A stretch of DNA of 56,471 nucleotides from JAVKSL01 sp050744085 (GCA_050744085.1 JBOGGU010000104.1:1-56471), one strand, 5' to 3'. Shown: positions 15,914-24,626, numbered from the stretch's first letter. Numbers and translations are program-made. The notes: generated from the letters alone by a model not told the origin.

Positions 15914-16546
15914 TCAGGCCCTCGCCAGGTTGGCGTCGGGTGCGCAGATCGTGACGAAGGCCGCCAGGAGCCCAAGGCCGACTGCTCCGGACTTCTCGGG
16001 ATGGAACTGGGTGCCCCACAGGGGCCCTCGCTCGACGGCGGCGACCACCGGGGCGCCATAGTCGCAGGTGGCCACGGTGTCCTCAGTCACCTCGGGGGCA
16101 TAGGAGTGCACGAAATAGACCCACGGCTTCGAAGGCAGGCTCTCGACTAGGCGGCTGCGCCGTTCGGAGTTGCACGGGTTGGCAATGTTCCACTGCATCT
16201 GGGGACGTTTCTCGGTGGAAGGAAGCGCTCTGTTGCGCCCTACCAGGATACCCAGTCCGTCCACGCCGGGGTCCTCCTCGGAGCCCTCGTAGAGGAGCTG
16301 GAGGCCGACGCACACCCCGAGTAGAGGCAGGCCCTTGGTGACGGCTTGCCGGGCAACGGTGTCCAGCCCGGTGCGAGCCAGGGCTCTCCGAGATGCCCCG
16401 AAAGCCCCCACCCCGGGGAGCACGAAGCCGTCGGCCCCTTCGGCCTCCTCGGGGCAGGTGGCAAGCACAGCGTGTGCGCCCACTCGCTGCAGGGCACGCT
16501 GGGCGGAGCGAAGGTTCCCGATGCCGTAGTCGAGGACCGCTATCAT
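15914..16546 (-). CDS. hisH: Imidazole glycerol phosphate synthase amidotransferase subunit
   Basis: A 210-residue class I glutamine amidotransferase that supplies ammonia to HisF. The nucleophile lies in GVCVGLQLLYEGSEE and the His-Glu pair in TQFHPEKSG. The usual HMGWN-type segment reads QMQWN, an uncommon variant just outside the active site. The ATG at 16546 overlaps the hisB stop by four bases. Confidence 0.93.
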   Translation of the reverse strand: MIAVLDYGIGNLRSAQRALQRVGAHAVLATCPEEAEGADGFVLPGVGAFGASRRALARTGLDTVARQAVTKGLPLLGVCVGLQLLYEGSEEDPGVDGLGILVGRNRALPSTEKRPQMQWNIANPCNSERRSRLVESLPSKPWVYFVHSYAPEVTEDTVATCDYGAPVVAAVERGPLWGTQFHPEKSGAVGLGLLAAFVTICAPDANLARA

Positions 16547-17226
16547 GCCAGGACACCCTTCGTGGAGGGGATCCGCGCCCCTTCGACGCGCACCGCGTCG
16601 CGAAGCGCTCGGGCCACCGCCTTGAAGCTGGCCTCCAGGATGTGGTGGGTGTTGCGCCCCCTCACCAGGCGAAGGTGCAAGGTGATGCCCGCCGCGGTGA
16701 CGAATGCCCTCCAGAACTCCTCCGCGAGCTGGGGCTCGAACGCCGGGCTGCCCAGGGGCAGGGCGTCGGGCGGGAAGGCCACCTCGTAGTAGAGATAGGA
16801 GCGGCCGGAGAGGTCCAGGGCCGCCTCCACCAGCGCCTCGTCGAGTGGCAGGGAAACCGAGGCGAAGCGCCTGATGCCAGCCTTGTCGCCCAGCGCCTCG
16901 GCCAGTGCCTCCCCCAACACTATGCCCACGTCCTCCACGCTGTGGTGGGCATCCACCTCGAGGTCGCCCTTTGCTCGCAGCGACAAGTCCATGCCGCCGT
17001 GGCGGCCCAGCTGGGCGACCATGTGGTCGAAGAAGGGGAGCCCGGTGTCCACGTCGGGGGTGGCCGAGCCGTCGAGGGCCAGCGTGCAATCGATGGCGGT
17101 CTCGGCGGTGTGACGGTAGCGGACGGCCCGGCGGGCCGGGCCGGCGCTCGGCGGGGCGGGGCTCGGCGGGGCGGCGCTCGGCGGGGCGGGGCTCGGCGGG
17201 CTCGGCCTGAGCGCAGCGTCACTCAT
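16543..17226 (-). CDS. hisB: Imidazoleglycerol-phosphate dehydratase with repeat-encoded N-terminal tail
   Basis: A 227-residue monofunctional HisB. The two metal-binding HH motifs are present as DAHHSVEDVGI and NTHHILEASFKA, along with FFDHMVAQLGRHGG. The first 30 residues before the family's usual start (RRAVRYRHTAET) are a Pro/Ala/Ser tail encoded by a 15-bp tandem repeat and absent from normal HisB proteins. The ATG at 17226 overlaps the hisC stop by eight bases. Confidence 0.94.
   Translation of the reverse strand: MSDAALRPSPPSPAPPSAAPPSPAPPSAGPARRAVRYRHTAETAIDCTLALDGSATPDVDTGLPFFDHMVAQLGRHGGMDLSLRAKGDLEVDAHHSVEDVGIVLGEALAEALGDKAGIRRFASVSLPLDEALVEAALDLSGRSYLYYEVAFPPDALPLGSPAFEPQLAEEFWRAFVTAAGITLHLRLVRGRNTHHILEASFKAVARALRDAVRVEGARIPSTKGVLA
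17146..17200. repeat. 15-bp tandem repeat in hisB
   Basis: Three full units of GCTCGGCGGGGCGGG/C and a 10-base partial unit encode a five-residue Pro/Ala/Ser repeat in the HisB N-terminus, in frame. Confidence 0.92.
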
Positions 17227-18364
17227 CGAGCACCTCGCCCAGCGCGGCCAGGAACCTGGCACCCTCCGTGGGGGTGCCCACGGTGACCCGCAGGCATCCC
17301 TGGAGGCCGGGCCAGCTGCTGCAGTCCCGTATGAGGACCGAGCGATCCAGCAGGCCCTGCCAGACGGCCTTGGAGTCCCGCCTGTTCGGACGGAAGAGGA
17401 TGAAGTTGGCGTCCGATGGCCACGACTGCACATCCATCTGGCCCAGGGCTGCCGACAGCCGCCCGCGCTCCTCTACCAGCAGGGCCACCCTGGAGCGCAT
17501 CTCGGCCTCGAACCCGAGCGCCAAGCGCCCTGCCAGCTGCTTGATGGAGTCCAGGTGGTAGGGGAGGGCGACCACCTCCAGGGCCTTGACAACGCCCGGC
17601 GATCCGATCAGGTAGCCCAAGCGGGCGCCGGCCATGGCCCAGGTCTTAGAGAAGGTCCTCAGCACGACCAGCCGGTCGGCCCCCGGGGCGTCGAGGAGCG
17701 ACATGGCCGACCACGGGGAGAACTGCCCGTAAGCCTCGTCCACAACGACCAGGCCAGGCGCCGTGGCCAGCACCTCGGCAACCAGCTCGGGGGGCTCGAC
17801 ACGCCCTGTGGGGTTGTTCGGCGAGCACAAGAAGGTGATGGCTGGCTGCGCGGCTGCTATCACCCTTGCCGCCTCGGAGGGGTCGAGGGTGAAGTCGTCC
17901 CGGCGGCCACCGCTGGCAACCGCCGTGTGGGTGAGCTTGGCGATGTGGGTGTGCAGGGCGTAGGTGGGTTCGAAGGTGACCGCTTTCCTGCCTGGCCCGC
18001 CGTAGACCAGGAGCAGGCACTGGATCACCTCGTTGGACCCGTTGGCAGCGAAGACCTGCTCGGGGGTCACACCGTGGCGCTTGGCCAGGGCCTGGCGGAG
18101 CTCGTGTGCCCCACGGTCGGGGTAACGGTTGAGGCTCAGGTCGGCCAAGCCGTCGCGCAGTGCCTCCAGCCAGCCGGCGGGGGGCGGGAGCGGCGCCTCG
18201 TTCGTGTTCAGCCGGACCTCGACGTCGACTTGCGGGGAGTGGTAGCCGGCACCCAGGCCGCCAGTGGGGCCAGTGGGGCCAGTGGGGATTGGCTTTGGTG
18301 CTTGTACACGCTGAGTGTGAACAACCACCATCGCCTCTTGGGCCTCGACCGGCGGCGGCGTCAT
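17219..18364 (-). CDS. hisC: Histidinol-phosphate aminotransferase with inserted N-terminus
   Basis: A 381-residue PLP enzyme of fold type I that transaminates imidazole acetol phosphate. The PLP lysine is in RTFSKTWAMAGARLGYL, and VRLNTNEAPLPPP, ANGSNEVIQCLL and DEAYGQF are typical. Residues 12-40, between the start and the conserved GYHSPQVDVEVRLNTNE, contain an in-frame palindromic repeat (MVVVHTQRVQAPK) and a Gly-Pro-Thr repeat encoded by a 9-bp tandem array, neither of which belongs to the family. The ATG at 18364 overlaps the hisD stop. Confidence 0.94.
   Translation of the reverse strand: MTPPPVEAQEAMVVVHTQRVQAPKPIPTGPTGPTGGLGAGYHSPQVDVEVRLNTNEAPLPPPAGWLEALRDGLADLSLNRYPDRGAHELRQALAKRHGVTPEQVFAANGSNEVIQCLLLVYGGPGRKAVTFEPTYALHTHIAKLTHTAVASGGRRDDFTLDPSEAARVIAAAQPAITFLCSPNNPTGRVEPPELVAEVLATAPGLVVVDEAYGQFSPWSAMSLLDAPGADRLVVLRTFSKTWAMAGARLGYLIGSPGVVKALEVVALPYHLDSIKQLAGRLALGFEAEMRSRVALLVEERGRLSAALGQMDVQSWPSDANFILFRPNRRDSKAVWQGLLDRSVLIRDCSSWPGLQGCLRVTVGTPTEGARFLAALGEVLDE
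18261..18287. repeat. 9-bp tandem repeat in hisC
   Basis: Three perfect copies of CCAGTGGGG encode a Gly-Pro-Thr repeat in the HisC N-terminus. Confidence 0.9.
18296..18331. repeat. Palindromic repeat read in frame in hisC
   Basis: An imperfect palindrome that, read on the minus strand, begins ATGGTGGTTGTTCACAC and matches 29 of 35 positions of the palindrome at 9163-9201. It contributes residues 12-24 of HisC. Confidence 0.78.
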
Positions 18365-19650
18365 CGGCCGACCCCTGCCCGTAGCCGGACCGACTCGGCA
18401 TGTGCGGCCAACCCCTCGGCCTCGGCTATCGCCACCACGTGAGGGCCGACCCGGTCGAGGGCCTCCCGATCCAGGCTGACCACGTGAATGTGCTTGACGA
18501 AGTCGTCGACCCGCAGGACGCTGGCGAAACGGGCTGTGCCGTTGGTGGGCAGGACGTGGCTGGGGCCTGCCAGGTAGTCCCCGACGCTGGCTGGGGCGAA
18601 GGGCCCGGTGAACACAGCGCCCGCGTTGCGCACCAGCGAGACAAGGCCATCCGGCTCGGCGCACATCAGCTCCAGGTGCTCGGGGGCAATGGCGTTGGCC
18701 ACCTCCATGGCCGCGGCGGGCCCGTCCACCACCACAGCGTACCCCCCTTCTCCGAGGGTGGCCTCGATCTCGGCTCGCCTGGGAGAAGCCTCCACCAGCC
18801 GGGTCACCGCCGCGGTGATCGCGTCCGCTGCGCCGGCCGACCAGGTGACCAGCCAGGCCAACCCGTGGGGGCCGTGCTCAGCCTGGACTACGACGTCGAT
18901 CGCCGCCAGCTCCACAGCGGTGGTGTCGTCGGCGAGGACCACCACCTCAGACGGGCCGGCAAAGGCCGACGGGACCCCCACCAGGCCGGCCACCTCCCTC
19001 TGTGCCACCGACACGTAGAGGTTCCCGGGCCCGACGATCAGGCCCACGGGGCGCAGCGACTCGGTGCCGTAGGCCATCGCCCCGATCGCCTGGGCGCCCC
19101 CGATGCTGTAGAGCTCGTCTACGCCCGCTATCGCGGCCGCCGCCAGGGTCGCGGGCGGGAGCGTCCCGTCGGGACGGGGCGGCACGCACATCACCACCTC
19201 GGCGACCCCGGCCACCCGGGCCGGCACGGCCGTCATGAGCACTGTGGAGGGGTAGCTCGCCCTGCCTCCGGGTACGTAGCAGCCTGCCCTCGCCACCGGC
19301 CTGCGCAGGGAGCGGATGCTGAGCCCTTGGCGCACGAAGTCGGGCGCCTGCACGGCGGAGTGGCGGTGGAAGTCGGTGATGGCGCCGTGGGCAGCCTCCA
19401 GCGCGGCCCTCAGGTCGTGACCGATGCCATCGAGGCCCGCTTGCATCGTCGCTGGCAGGACCCTCGACGATGCCAGCGCCGCGCCGTCGAAGCGCTCGGT
19501 CAGCTCGAGGGCGGCAGCGTCGCCCCGCGTGCGCACGTCGGCGAGTATGGCCTGGACAGCGGCGGTGGGAAGGTCCTTCGCCGCCACAGGCCTGGGCAGC
19601 ACCGCAGCCAAGTCCCCAGTGACGCCACGCAGGTCGAGTCGGGTGAGCAT
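18361..19650 (-). CDS. hisD: Histidinol dehydrogenase
   Basis: A 429-residue zinc enzyme that performs the last two oxidations of histidine synthesis. Clear segments are GCYVPGGRASYPSTVLM, GGAQAIGAMAYGT, GPGNLYV, FAGPSEVVVLADDT, EAPEHLEL-like IAPEHLELM and GPSHVLPTNGTARF. It is the first gene of the leftward operon. The ATG at 19650 has a Shine-Dalgarno GGAGGA at four bases, and a TACGCT -10 box (19662-19667) gives a very short leader. No attenuator-like His-codon leader peptide is visible upstream. Confidence 0.95.
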   Translation of the reverse strand: MLTRLDLRGVTGDLAAVLPRPVAAKDLPTAAVQAILADVRTRGDAAALELTERFDGAALASSRVLPATMQAGLDGIGHDLRAALEAAHGAITDFHRHSAVQAPDFVRQGLSIRSLRRPVARAGCYVPGGRASYPSTVLMTAVPARVAGVAEVVMCVPPRPDGTLPPATLAAAAIAGVDELYSIGGAQAIGAMAYGTESLRPVGLIVGPGNLYVSVAQREVAGLVGVPSAFAGPSEVVVLADDTTAVELAAIDVVVQAEHGPHGLAWLVTWSAGAADAITAAVTRLVEASPRRAEIEATLGEGGYAVVVDGPAAAMEVANAIAPEHLELMCAEPDGLVSLVRNAGAVFTGPFAPASVGDYLAGPSHVLPTNGTARFASVLRVDDFVKHIHVVSLDREALDRVGPHVVAIAEAEGLAAHAESVRLRAGVGR

Positions 19651-19745
19651 CTGTCCTCCCCAGCGTAGTGGCAACGGCCACGGGGGTTCCAGGGCGCGAT
19701 GGCCCGGTGGAGCTGACGATATTCCTAGAAATAGATCGAGGCGGC

Positions 19746-19751
19746 TACGTT
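19746..19751 (+). promoter_or_regulatory. Leaderless-type -10 box
   Basis: TACGTT, seven bases before the GTG at 19759. Confidence 0.6.
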
Positions 19752-19758
19752 CGACGTC

Positions 19759-19962
19759 GTGCCTGACGGGACGAGCGGATCGGCCTCGGAGCTGTCGTCG
19801 CTGGCGAGCGCCCTGGAAGATCTGACCAAGCGGGTCGCCGGGATCGCCGAAGGCTATGGCAGGGCGGGCCGCGACGACCTCGCCGCCGAGCTGTACGCCG
19901 CTGAGCGGGCCCTCGCCGGCGCTCGGCGGCGGCTGTCGGCCGTCATCGAAGCGGATCGCTGA
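19759..19962 (+). CDS. Small helical protein
   Basis: A 67-residue, charged, cytoplasmic protein predicted to be two helices with heptad-like spacing (SALEDLTKRVAGIAEGYGRA, then DDLAAELYAAERALAGARRRL). It resembles small actinobacterial coiled-coil proteins of unknown function. The start is GTG at 19759, which the leaderless-type promoter fixes. It is divergent from hisD. Confidence 0.65.
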   Translation: MPDGTSGSASELSSLASALEDLTKRVAGIAEGYGRAGRDDLAAELYAAERALAGARRRLSAVIEADR

Positions 19963-20018
19963 TCGCTACGCATCCAGCTCGCCGAAGCGGTCTGAGACCA
20001 GGGATTCAACCGACTCTG

Positions 20019-20047
20019 TTGCGTATTGTTCGCAGTTGGGTTAGACT
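20019..20047 (+). promoter_or_regulatory. Sigma-70-type promoter of the Ni/Co transporter
   Basis: TTGCGT and TAGACT are separated by 17 bases. Transcription would begin about 35 bases before the ATG at 20089, which has its own Shine-Dalgarno. The leader is too short for a NiCo or cobalamin riboswitch. Confidence 0.6.
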
Positions 20048-20088
20048 GCAGGGAGCACGACACTTCCCCCCGGTCGCCAGGAGAGGCA

Positions 20089-21249
20089 ATGTCCATCTCA
20101 GCTGCTCAGATCAGCCACCCTGGGCCCTCGCGCTTCAAGCGCATGCGCAACGCACTTACCCGCAAGGAGTGGGTCCGCTTCGGGCTCATGGTGGGCAGCG
20201 TGGTGGGCCTTTGGGTGCTCGGGTGGATCCTCCTGTCGGCGGGCGTGGCCGCGATCGGCCGTGTGCACCTGAACAAGCAGTACGTCTTCGGCTTCGGCCT
20301 GGGGTTCGTGGCTCTCACACTCGGGATGCGCCACGCCTTCGATGCCGACCACATATCGGCGATCGACAACACCACCCGCAAGCTCATCAACGAGGGAAAA
20401 CGTCCACTGAGCGTCGGCTTCTTCTTCTCGCTCGGCCACTCCAGCATCGTCTTCCTCCTTGCGGTGCTGTTGAACTTCGGGGTCAAGGCGCTCAACAGCG
20501 CCGTCAACAACAAGGGCTCCTCCCTGCACAAGATCACGAGCATCGTCGGGACATCGGTGTCCGGGACCTTCCTCTACATCATCGCCCTGCTCAACCTCAT
20601 CATCCTGGTGTCGATCGTCAGGGTGTTCAAGGAGATGCGCACCGGGCGCTACGACGACGCCGAGCTCGAGGAGCAGCTCAACAAGCGGGGCTTCATGAAC
20701 CGCTTCCTCGGGCCCCTCGCCCGGCGCATAGACACGCCGTGGAAGATGTACCCGATCGGCCTCCTCTTCGGCCTGGGCTTCGACACCGCCACCGAGGTGG
20801 GGCTGCTGGTCCTGTCGGGCACCGCAGTGGTCGGCGGGCTTCCCTTCTACGCCGTGTTGTCCCTTCCCATCCTCTTCGCTGCAGGCATGAGCACCTTCGA
20901 CACCGCGGACGGCTGCTTCATGAACTTCGCCTACGACTGGGCCTTCGCCAAGCCCGTGCGCAAGGTGTACTACAACATCACAATCACCGGGCTGTCGGTC
21001 TTCGTGGCCTTCCTTATCGGCACCATCGAGATAATCCAGCTCTTGGGCACGGAGCTGAGCCTCCCGACCAGCGGGTTCTGGGGCTTCATCGGCGGCTTGA
21101 GCATCAACACAGCGGGTTTCGTCATCGTCGGGGCTTTCGTCGTCACTTGGGTGCTGGCCCTCGCCTGGTGGCGCTTGGGACACGTCGAGGAGCGCTGGGA
21201 GGCAGGGATGGCTGCCGCTGGGGGAGCCAACCCGCCGCCCATCCCATAG
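20089..21249 (+). CDS. NiCoT-family nickel/cobalt transporter
   Basis: A 386-residue secondary transporter of the HoxN/NixA/RcnA-related NiCoT family with about eight helices. The signature RHAFDADHI (H-x4-D-H) is in the second helix, and the supporting motifs LGHSSIVF, GLGFDTATE and GMSTFDTADG are all present. It imports Ni2+ or Co2+, and the sequence does not decide which. The ATG at 20089 is favoured by a Shine-Dalgarno AGGAGA at 20079-20084. No nickel enzyme lies nearby. Confidence 0.92.
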   Translation: MSISAAQISHPGPSRFKRMRNALTRKEWVRFGLMVGSVVGLWVLGWILLSAGVAAIGRVHLNKQYVFGFGLGFVALTLGMRHAFDADHISAIDNTTRKLINEGKRPLSVGFFFSLGHSSIVFLLAVLLNFGVKALNSAVNNKGSSLHKITSIVGTSVSGTFLYIIALLNLIILVSIVRVFKEMRTGRYDDAELEEQLNKRGFMNRFLGPLARRIDTPWKMYPIGLLFGLGFDTATEVGLLVLSGTAVVGGLPFYAVLSLPILFAAGMSTFDTADGCFMNFAYDWAFAKPVRKVYYNITITGLSVFVAFLIGTIEIIQLLGTELSLPTSGFWGFIGGLSINTAGFVIVGAFVVTWVLALAWWRLGHVEERWEAGMAAAGGANPPPIP

Positions 21250-21315
21250 GTCCACCTCCTCAGGTGCCCCGGAAATCAGGTGCTCCGGGCCCAGATGCCC
21301 CGGCCCCAGGTACAA

Positions 21316-21341
21316 CAACGGCGCCCTTGCGGGCGCCGTTG
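21316..21341. terminator. Hairpin between the Ni/Co transporter and nth
   Basis: AACGGCGCCC and GGGCGCCGTT pair around a TTGC loop, extended by one flanking C-G pair. It lies in the gap between two convergent genes and could terminate either. Confidence 0.6.
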
Positions 21342-21422
21342 CTGGAGCGGGCCAGGCGGCGGATCCCGACCTCGCTCTTCGGAACCAGGTGGCGGGAACC
21401 GGTTCCGTAGCTCCAACTATAT

Positions 21423-21486
21423 CCGATCCGCTGGGGAGGCCGCTACTCCCCCCTAGTGCTGCGCGGGGAGGATCTCTGCGGATCGG
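21423..21486. repeat. Second hairpin in the convergent gap before nth
   Basis: CCGATCCGC and GCGGATCGG form 9-bp arms around a 46-nt loop, ending eight bases before the nth stop. It may be a terminator for nth or a hairpin repeat. The rest of the 21250-21493 gap holds imperfect repeats of CCCCGG and AGATGCC type and no gene. Confidence 0.5.
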
Positions 21487-21493
21487 GCGGAGC

Positions 21494-22174
21494 TCAGGCC
21501 CGGCTCCGTCCCCTGGCCCGGGTTGGCAAGATAACCGACGGGCAGTAGTCGGCCAGGATGCACTCGTCGCAGCGGGGAGCGCGGGCCTGGCACACCGTCC
21601 GGCCATGCAGGATCATCCTGACGCTGAAGGCTCCCCAGTCCCTGGCTGGGAGCATCCCGCACAGCTCGGACTCGACCTTGACCGGGTCGCTCTCGGCGGT
21701 AAGGCCGAGCCGCAGGGCCAGCCGACCCACATGGGTGTCGACCGGCAGGCCCGGAAGCCCGAACGCCACGCTGCGCACCACGTTCGCCGTCTTGCGCCCC
21801 ACGCCCGGCAGGCTGGTGAGCTCCTTCGTCGATGATGGCACCACCCCGCCGAAGCGCTCGGCGACGGCGGCGGCCATGCCCCGCAAGCTGCGGGCCTTGT
21901 TGTGGAAGAAGCCGGTGGGCCTGATCAGCGCCTCCAGCTCCGCCTCGTCAGCCGCCGCGAGCGCCTCCGGGCTCCGATACCGGGCGAAGAGCGTCGGGGT
22001 CACCTGGTTCACCCGCTCGTCAGTGCACTGTGCCGACAGTATGGTCGCCACCAGGAGCTGGAAGGGGCCTTCGTGGTCGAGGGCGCACAGCTCGGCGGCA
22101 GAGCCTGGATACTCGATGGCCAGACGGCTGGCGCTCTCGCGCGCCCGCCCTCCTGCCGTCCGAGGCCGTCCCAC
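21494..22174 (-). CDS. nth: Endonuclease III
   Basis: A 226-residue bifunctional DNA glycosylase/AP lyase that removes oxidised pyrimidines. The helix-hairpin-helix LPGVGRKTANVV carries catalytic K128, and D146 is in PVDTHVGRLA. The four Cys of the [4Fe-4S] cluster are spaced C-x6-C-x2-C-x5-C near the C-terminus. The start is GTG at 22174, and a TAGCCT box nine bases upstream implies a nearly leaderless mRNA. It is divergent from mshD. Confidence 0.95.
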   Translation of the reverse strand: MGRPRTAGGRARESASRLAIEYPGSAAELCALDHEGPFQLLVATILSAQCTDERVNQVTPTLFARYRSPEALAAADEAELEALIRPTGFFHNKARSLRGMAAAVAERFGGVVPSSTKELTSLPGVGRKTANVVRSVAFGLPGLPVDTHVGRLALRLGLTAESDPVKVESELCGMLPARDWGAFSVRMILHGRTVCQARAPRCDECILADYCPSVILPTRARGRSRA

Positions 22175-22260
22175 TGGGCCCAGAGGCTAGCCGGGGGCGC
22201 TCGTCCAAAACCATCAAGCCCCGCTGCTGGCCCATCGTCGGCACCGGGGCGCACCGGCGC

Positions 22261-22266
22261 TACCGT
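22261..22266 (+). promoter_or_regulatory. Leaderless-type -10 box of mshD
   Basis: TACCGT, six bases before the ATG at 22273. Confidence 0.62.
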
Positions 22267-22272
22267 CACCCC

Positions 22273-23214
22273 ATGACCGCCGACGTCCACCTCGAGATCA
22301 AGCGCCGCTTGGGCGAGGCGGACATCGCGGCGCTCTCCACCCTCCTCCACCTGGCCACTTTGGCCGACGGGCACCGGCCCCTGGGCGAGCACACCTGGCT
22401 CGACCTGGTTCACGGAGGGCGGACCGGCTTCGCCGGGTTCATGGCCATCCAGCCCGGGCATGGCCACCCGGTCGGCTATGCCCAGGTGAGCCGAGGCGCC
22501 GGGGCCGAGGACAGTTGGGCTGTAGAGCTGGTCATCGACCCGCACCACCGCAGTTCCGCCAGCACCGTGGGAACCGACCTGCTCCGCGCCGCTCTGGACG
22601 AGGTGGCACGCGAGGGGGGCGGGCACGTGCACCTGTGGGTTCCCAAACCCAGATCGGAGCACGACGCGATGGCGGACGCCAACGGATTGCTCCGAGGCCG
22701 GGAGCTGCTCCACATGCGCCGCCCGCTGCCCCTTCCCGAGCTCGAGGGTAGCCCGAGTGTGCCCTTCCGTACCCGGCCATTCCAGGTGGGCAAGGACGAG
22801 GAAGCCTGGTTGGAGGTCAACAACCGGGCGTTCGCCCGACACCCCGAGCAAGGGGGCTGGGACTCGGCCACCCTCCAGCGCCGTGAGAAGGAGGCCTGGT
22901 TCGACCCCGCTGGGTTGCTCCTCCACGAGCGCGACGGGCAGCTGGCTGGGTTTTGCTGGACCAAGGTCCATGACGACCTCACCCCGCCGGTCGGGGAGAT
23001 CTACGTGCTGGCGGTGGACCCGGACTTCCAGGGACAGGGGCTCGCCCGTCCCTTGGCCACCACCGGTCTGCGCTGGCTCGCCGACAAGGGCCTGGCCACG
23101 GCGATTCTCTATGTCGACTCAGCGAACGAGCCCGCCGTCGCCCTCTACCGCCACCTCGGATTCGACCTCGACCATGTGGACCGGGCCTACGTTGGCGATG
23201 TCCCCGCTACCTAG
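22273..23214 (+). CDS. mshD: Mycothiol acetyltransferase (mycothiol synthase)
   Basis: A 313-residue protein with two tandem GNAT domains that acetylates Cys-GlcN-Ins to mycothiol, the main thiol of actinobacteria. The C-terminal, catalytically active domain has EIYVLAVDPDFQGQGLARPL for acetyl-CoA binding and the NEPAVALYRHLGFD ending. The middle segment NNRAFARHPEQGGW is diagnostic of MshD. The start is fixed by a leaderless-type promoter. This gene is the strongest single indicator that the host is an actinobacterium. Confidence 0.93.
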   Translation: MTADVHLEIKRRLGEADIAALSTLLHLATLADGHRPLGEHTWLDLVHGGRTGFAGFMAIQPGHGHPVGYAQVSRGAGAEDSWAVELVIDPHHRSSASTVGTDLLRAALDEVAREGGGHVHLWVPKPRSEHDAMADANGLLRGRELLHMRRPLPLPELEGSPSVPFRTRPFQVGKDEEAWLEVNNRAFARHPEQGGWDSATLQRREKEAWFDPAGLLLHERDGQLAGFCWTKVHDDLTPPVGEIYVLAVDPDFQGQGLARPLATTGLRWLADKGLATAILYVDSANEPAVALYRHLGFDLDHVDRAYVGDVPAT

Positions 23215-23333
23215 CCGGTCATCGCAAACGCCGACATCGGGTGGGGGACACCCTGAGAAGTAGCTTCCCGCAGCGGCTCGACAAACTAGGACCAGCGGAT
23301 GTGTAGTAGCTCTATTGCGTCCAGCTCGCAACC

Positions 23334-23753
23334 GTGCTGTGGACCCTCCAGCAACCGGAAGCCGCGGTCAAGGCCTGGAAAGACCTCCTCGAGCCGGAGG
23401 GTCGGGTCATCGCAATCGACGGGCTATACGGGGCTGCCAGCCCCACGGACAGGATGCTGGCCGCGGCCAGCCGGTGTCTCGACGCGCTCCGAGCGGGAGG
23501 TCGCAAAGACCACCACGGCTATCCGCCAGGCGCTGGGGACTTCCTCCCCCTGAAAGAGATGCGCAGCCTGGAGCCCGCTCGCAACGTGTTCATCCGTGCC
23601 GGGCTGTGCGAGGTCCTCGCCGAGGAGCTGGGATGGATAGATCAGGTCGAGCGGCGCCTGATGCCTCCCGCGGAGAGGGCTAGGCACCGGTGGGGGCGCT
23701 ACCTGCTCGAAGGGCATCTCCCGAGCCAACCTGGCGATCCTGCGGGAGCCTGA
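23334..23753 (+). pseudogene. C-terminal remnant of a SAM-dependent methyltransferase
   Basis: An open frame of 139 codons whose first residues, VLWTLQQPEAAVKAWKDLLEPEGRVIAIDG, match the middle of class I methyltransferases (the usual HVLWTL-x-P-x2-A-x3-W pattern). The N-terminal SAM-binding half is missing. An in-frame TAG lies 27 bases upstream, and nothing methyltransferase-like precedes it. It is therefore probably a truncated gene. Expression as a short protein cannot be excluded, but no Shine-Dalgarno or leaderless box is visible. Confidence 0.6.
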
Positions 23754-23864
23754 GCCAGAGGCCACCGCCTGCAGGTCTCCGGTCCACCTCCGGGTCCACA
23801 ACTCGCCTCAGGTAGGCTTTGCCTTACGGTTTCGACGGCAGGCGAGGCATCGGGATCGGCCAGG

Positions 23865-24626
23865 TCAGGCCACTCCAGCGGCGCCCACCGCGCTGCCGAT
23901 GCCGTAGGTGATGGCCGCGGCCACCCCAGCCAGCAGGAGCTGGCGAGCAGCCGAGTACCACCAGCTACGGGACGTGAAGAGGGACAGACCCGCACCGACG
24001 GCGAGGGAAGCAACGACCCCTATGGCCACGGAGGCGATCACCGCTGTGGTCCCGCGGGTGACGAACCACGGGACCAGCGTGAGCACAGCGCCCAACGCGA
24101 AGGATACAAACGACGACACTGCCGCCTGGATCGGTGATCCAAGCTGGGCCGGGTCGAGGCCAAGCTCTTCCCGGGCGTGGGTGTCGAGGGCGATCTCGGG
24201 ATCGCGCATCATCACCGAAGCCAGCTCTTTGGCCATCGCCGGCTCGACGCCCCGGCTCTCGTAGAGGTGCGCCAGCTCGCGCTGCTCGGCAGCTGGGCGG
24301 CGGCGGATCTCGGTCCGCTCGATGTCCAGCTCCTTCTCGAACAGCTCCCGCTGGGCCCGCATCGAGACGTACTCGCCGGCAGCCATCGAGCAGGCCCCGG
24401 CAACCAGGCCAGCCAAGCCCGCCAGCCGGACCGGGCCGGGCCCGGCCGCCGCCCCTGCCACGCCCAGGATCAGCGACACGTTCGACACCAGGCCGTCGCT
24501 GATCCCGAACACAGCAGCGCGCGCGGCACCACCCTTGACGTCGCGGTGGTTGTGCTCGGGGACCGGCGGTTCGGAACGCGCCCGGCGGAGCTGCGCACCC
24601 TCTGAGGGAACCGTTGCTTTCGCCAT
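23865..24626 (-). CDS. VIT/CCC1-family iron or manganese transporter
   Basis: A 253-residue membrane protein of the VIT1/CCC1 family. Residues 35-85 contain the first two helices with the GGAARAAVFGISDGLVSN and AGACSMAAGEYVSMRAQRE signatures. A cytoplasmic metal-binding region rich in Glu follows (RELFEKELDIERTEI), and three helices close the protein. It probably exports or sequesters Fe2+ or Mn2+. The ATG at 24626 is set by a TACGCT box six bases upstream. Confidence 0.88.
   Translation of the reverse strand: MAKATVPSEGAQLRRARSEPPVPEHNHRDVKGGAARAAVFGISDGLVSNVSLILGVAGAAAGPGPVRLAGLAGLVAGACSMAAGEYVSMRAQRELFEKELDIERTEIRRRPAAEQRELAHLYESRGVEPAMAKELASVMMRDPEIALDTHAREELGLDPAQLGSPIQAAVSSFVSFALGAVLTLVPWFVTRGTTAVIASVAIGVVASLAVGAGLSLFTSRSWWYSAARQLLLAGVAAAITYGIGSAVGAAGVA

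Noticed and set aside
19963..20088. Possible Ni/Co or cobalamin riboswitch before the Ni/Co transporter
   Set aside because: The predicted transcript leader is only about 35 bases, too short for either aptamer, and no conserved cobalamin box is visible.
21452..21464. 13-base match (CCTAGTGCTGCGC) to the edge of the hairpin repeat at 8105-8117, suggesting a third copy
   Set aside because: Homology does not continue beyond the 13-mer, and matches of this length are expected by chance in a window of this size and composition.
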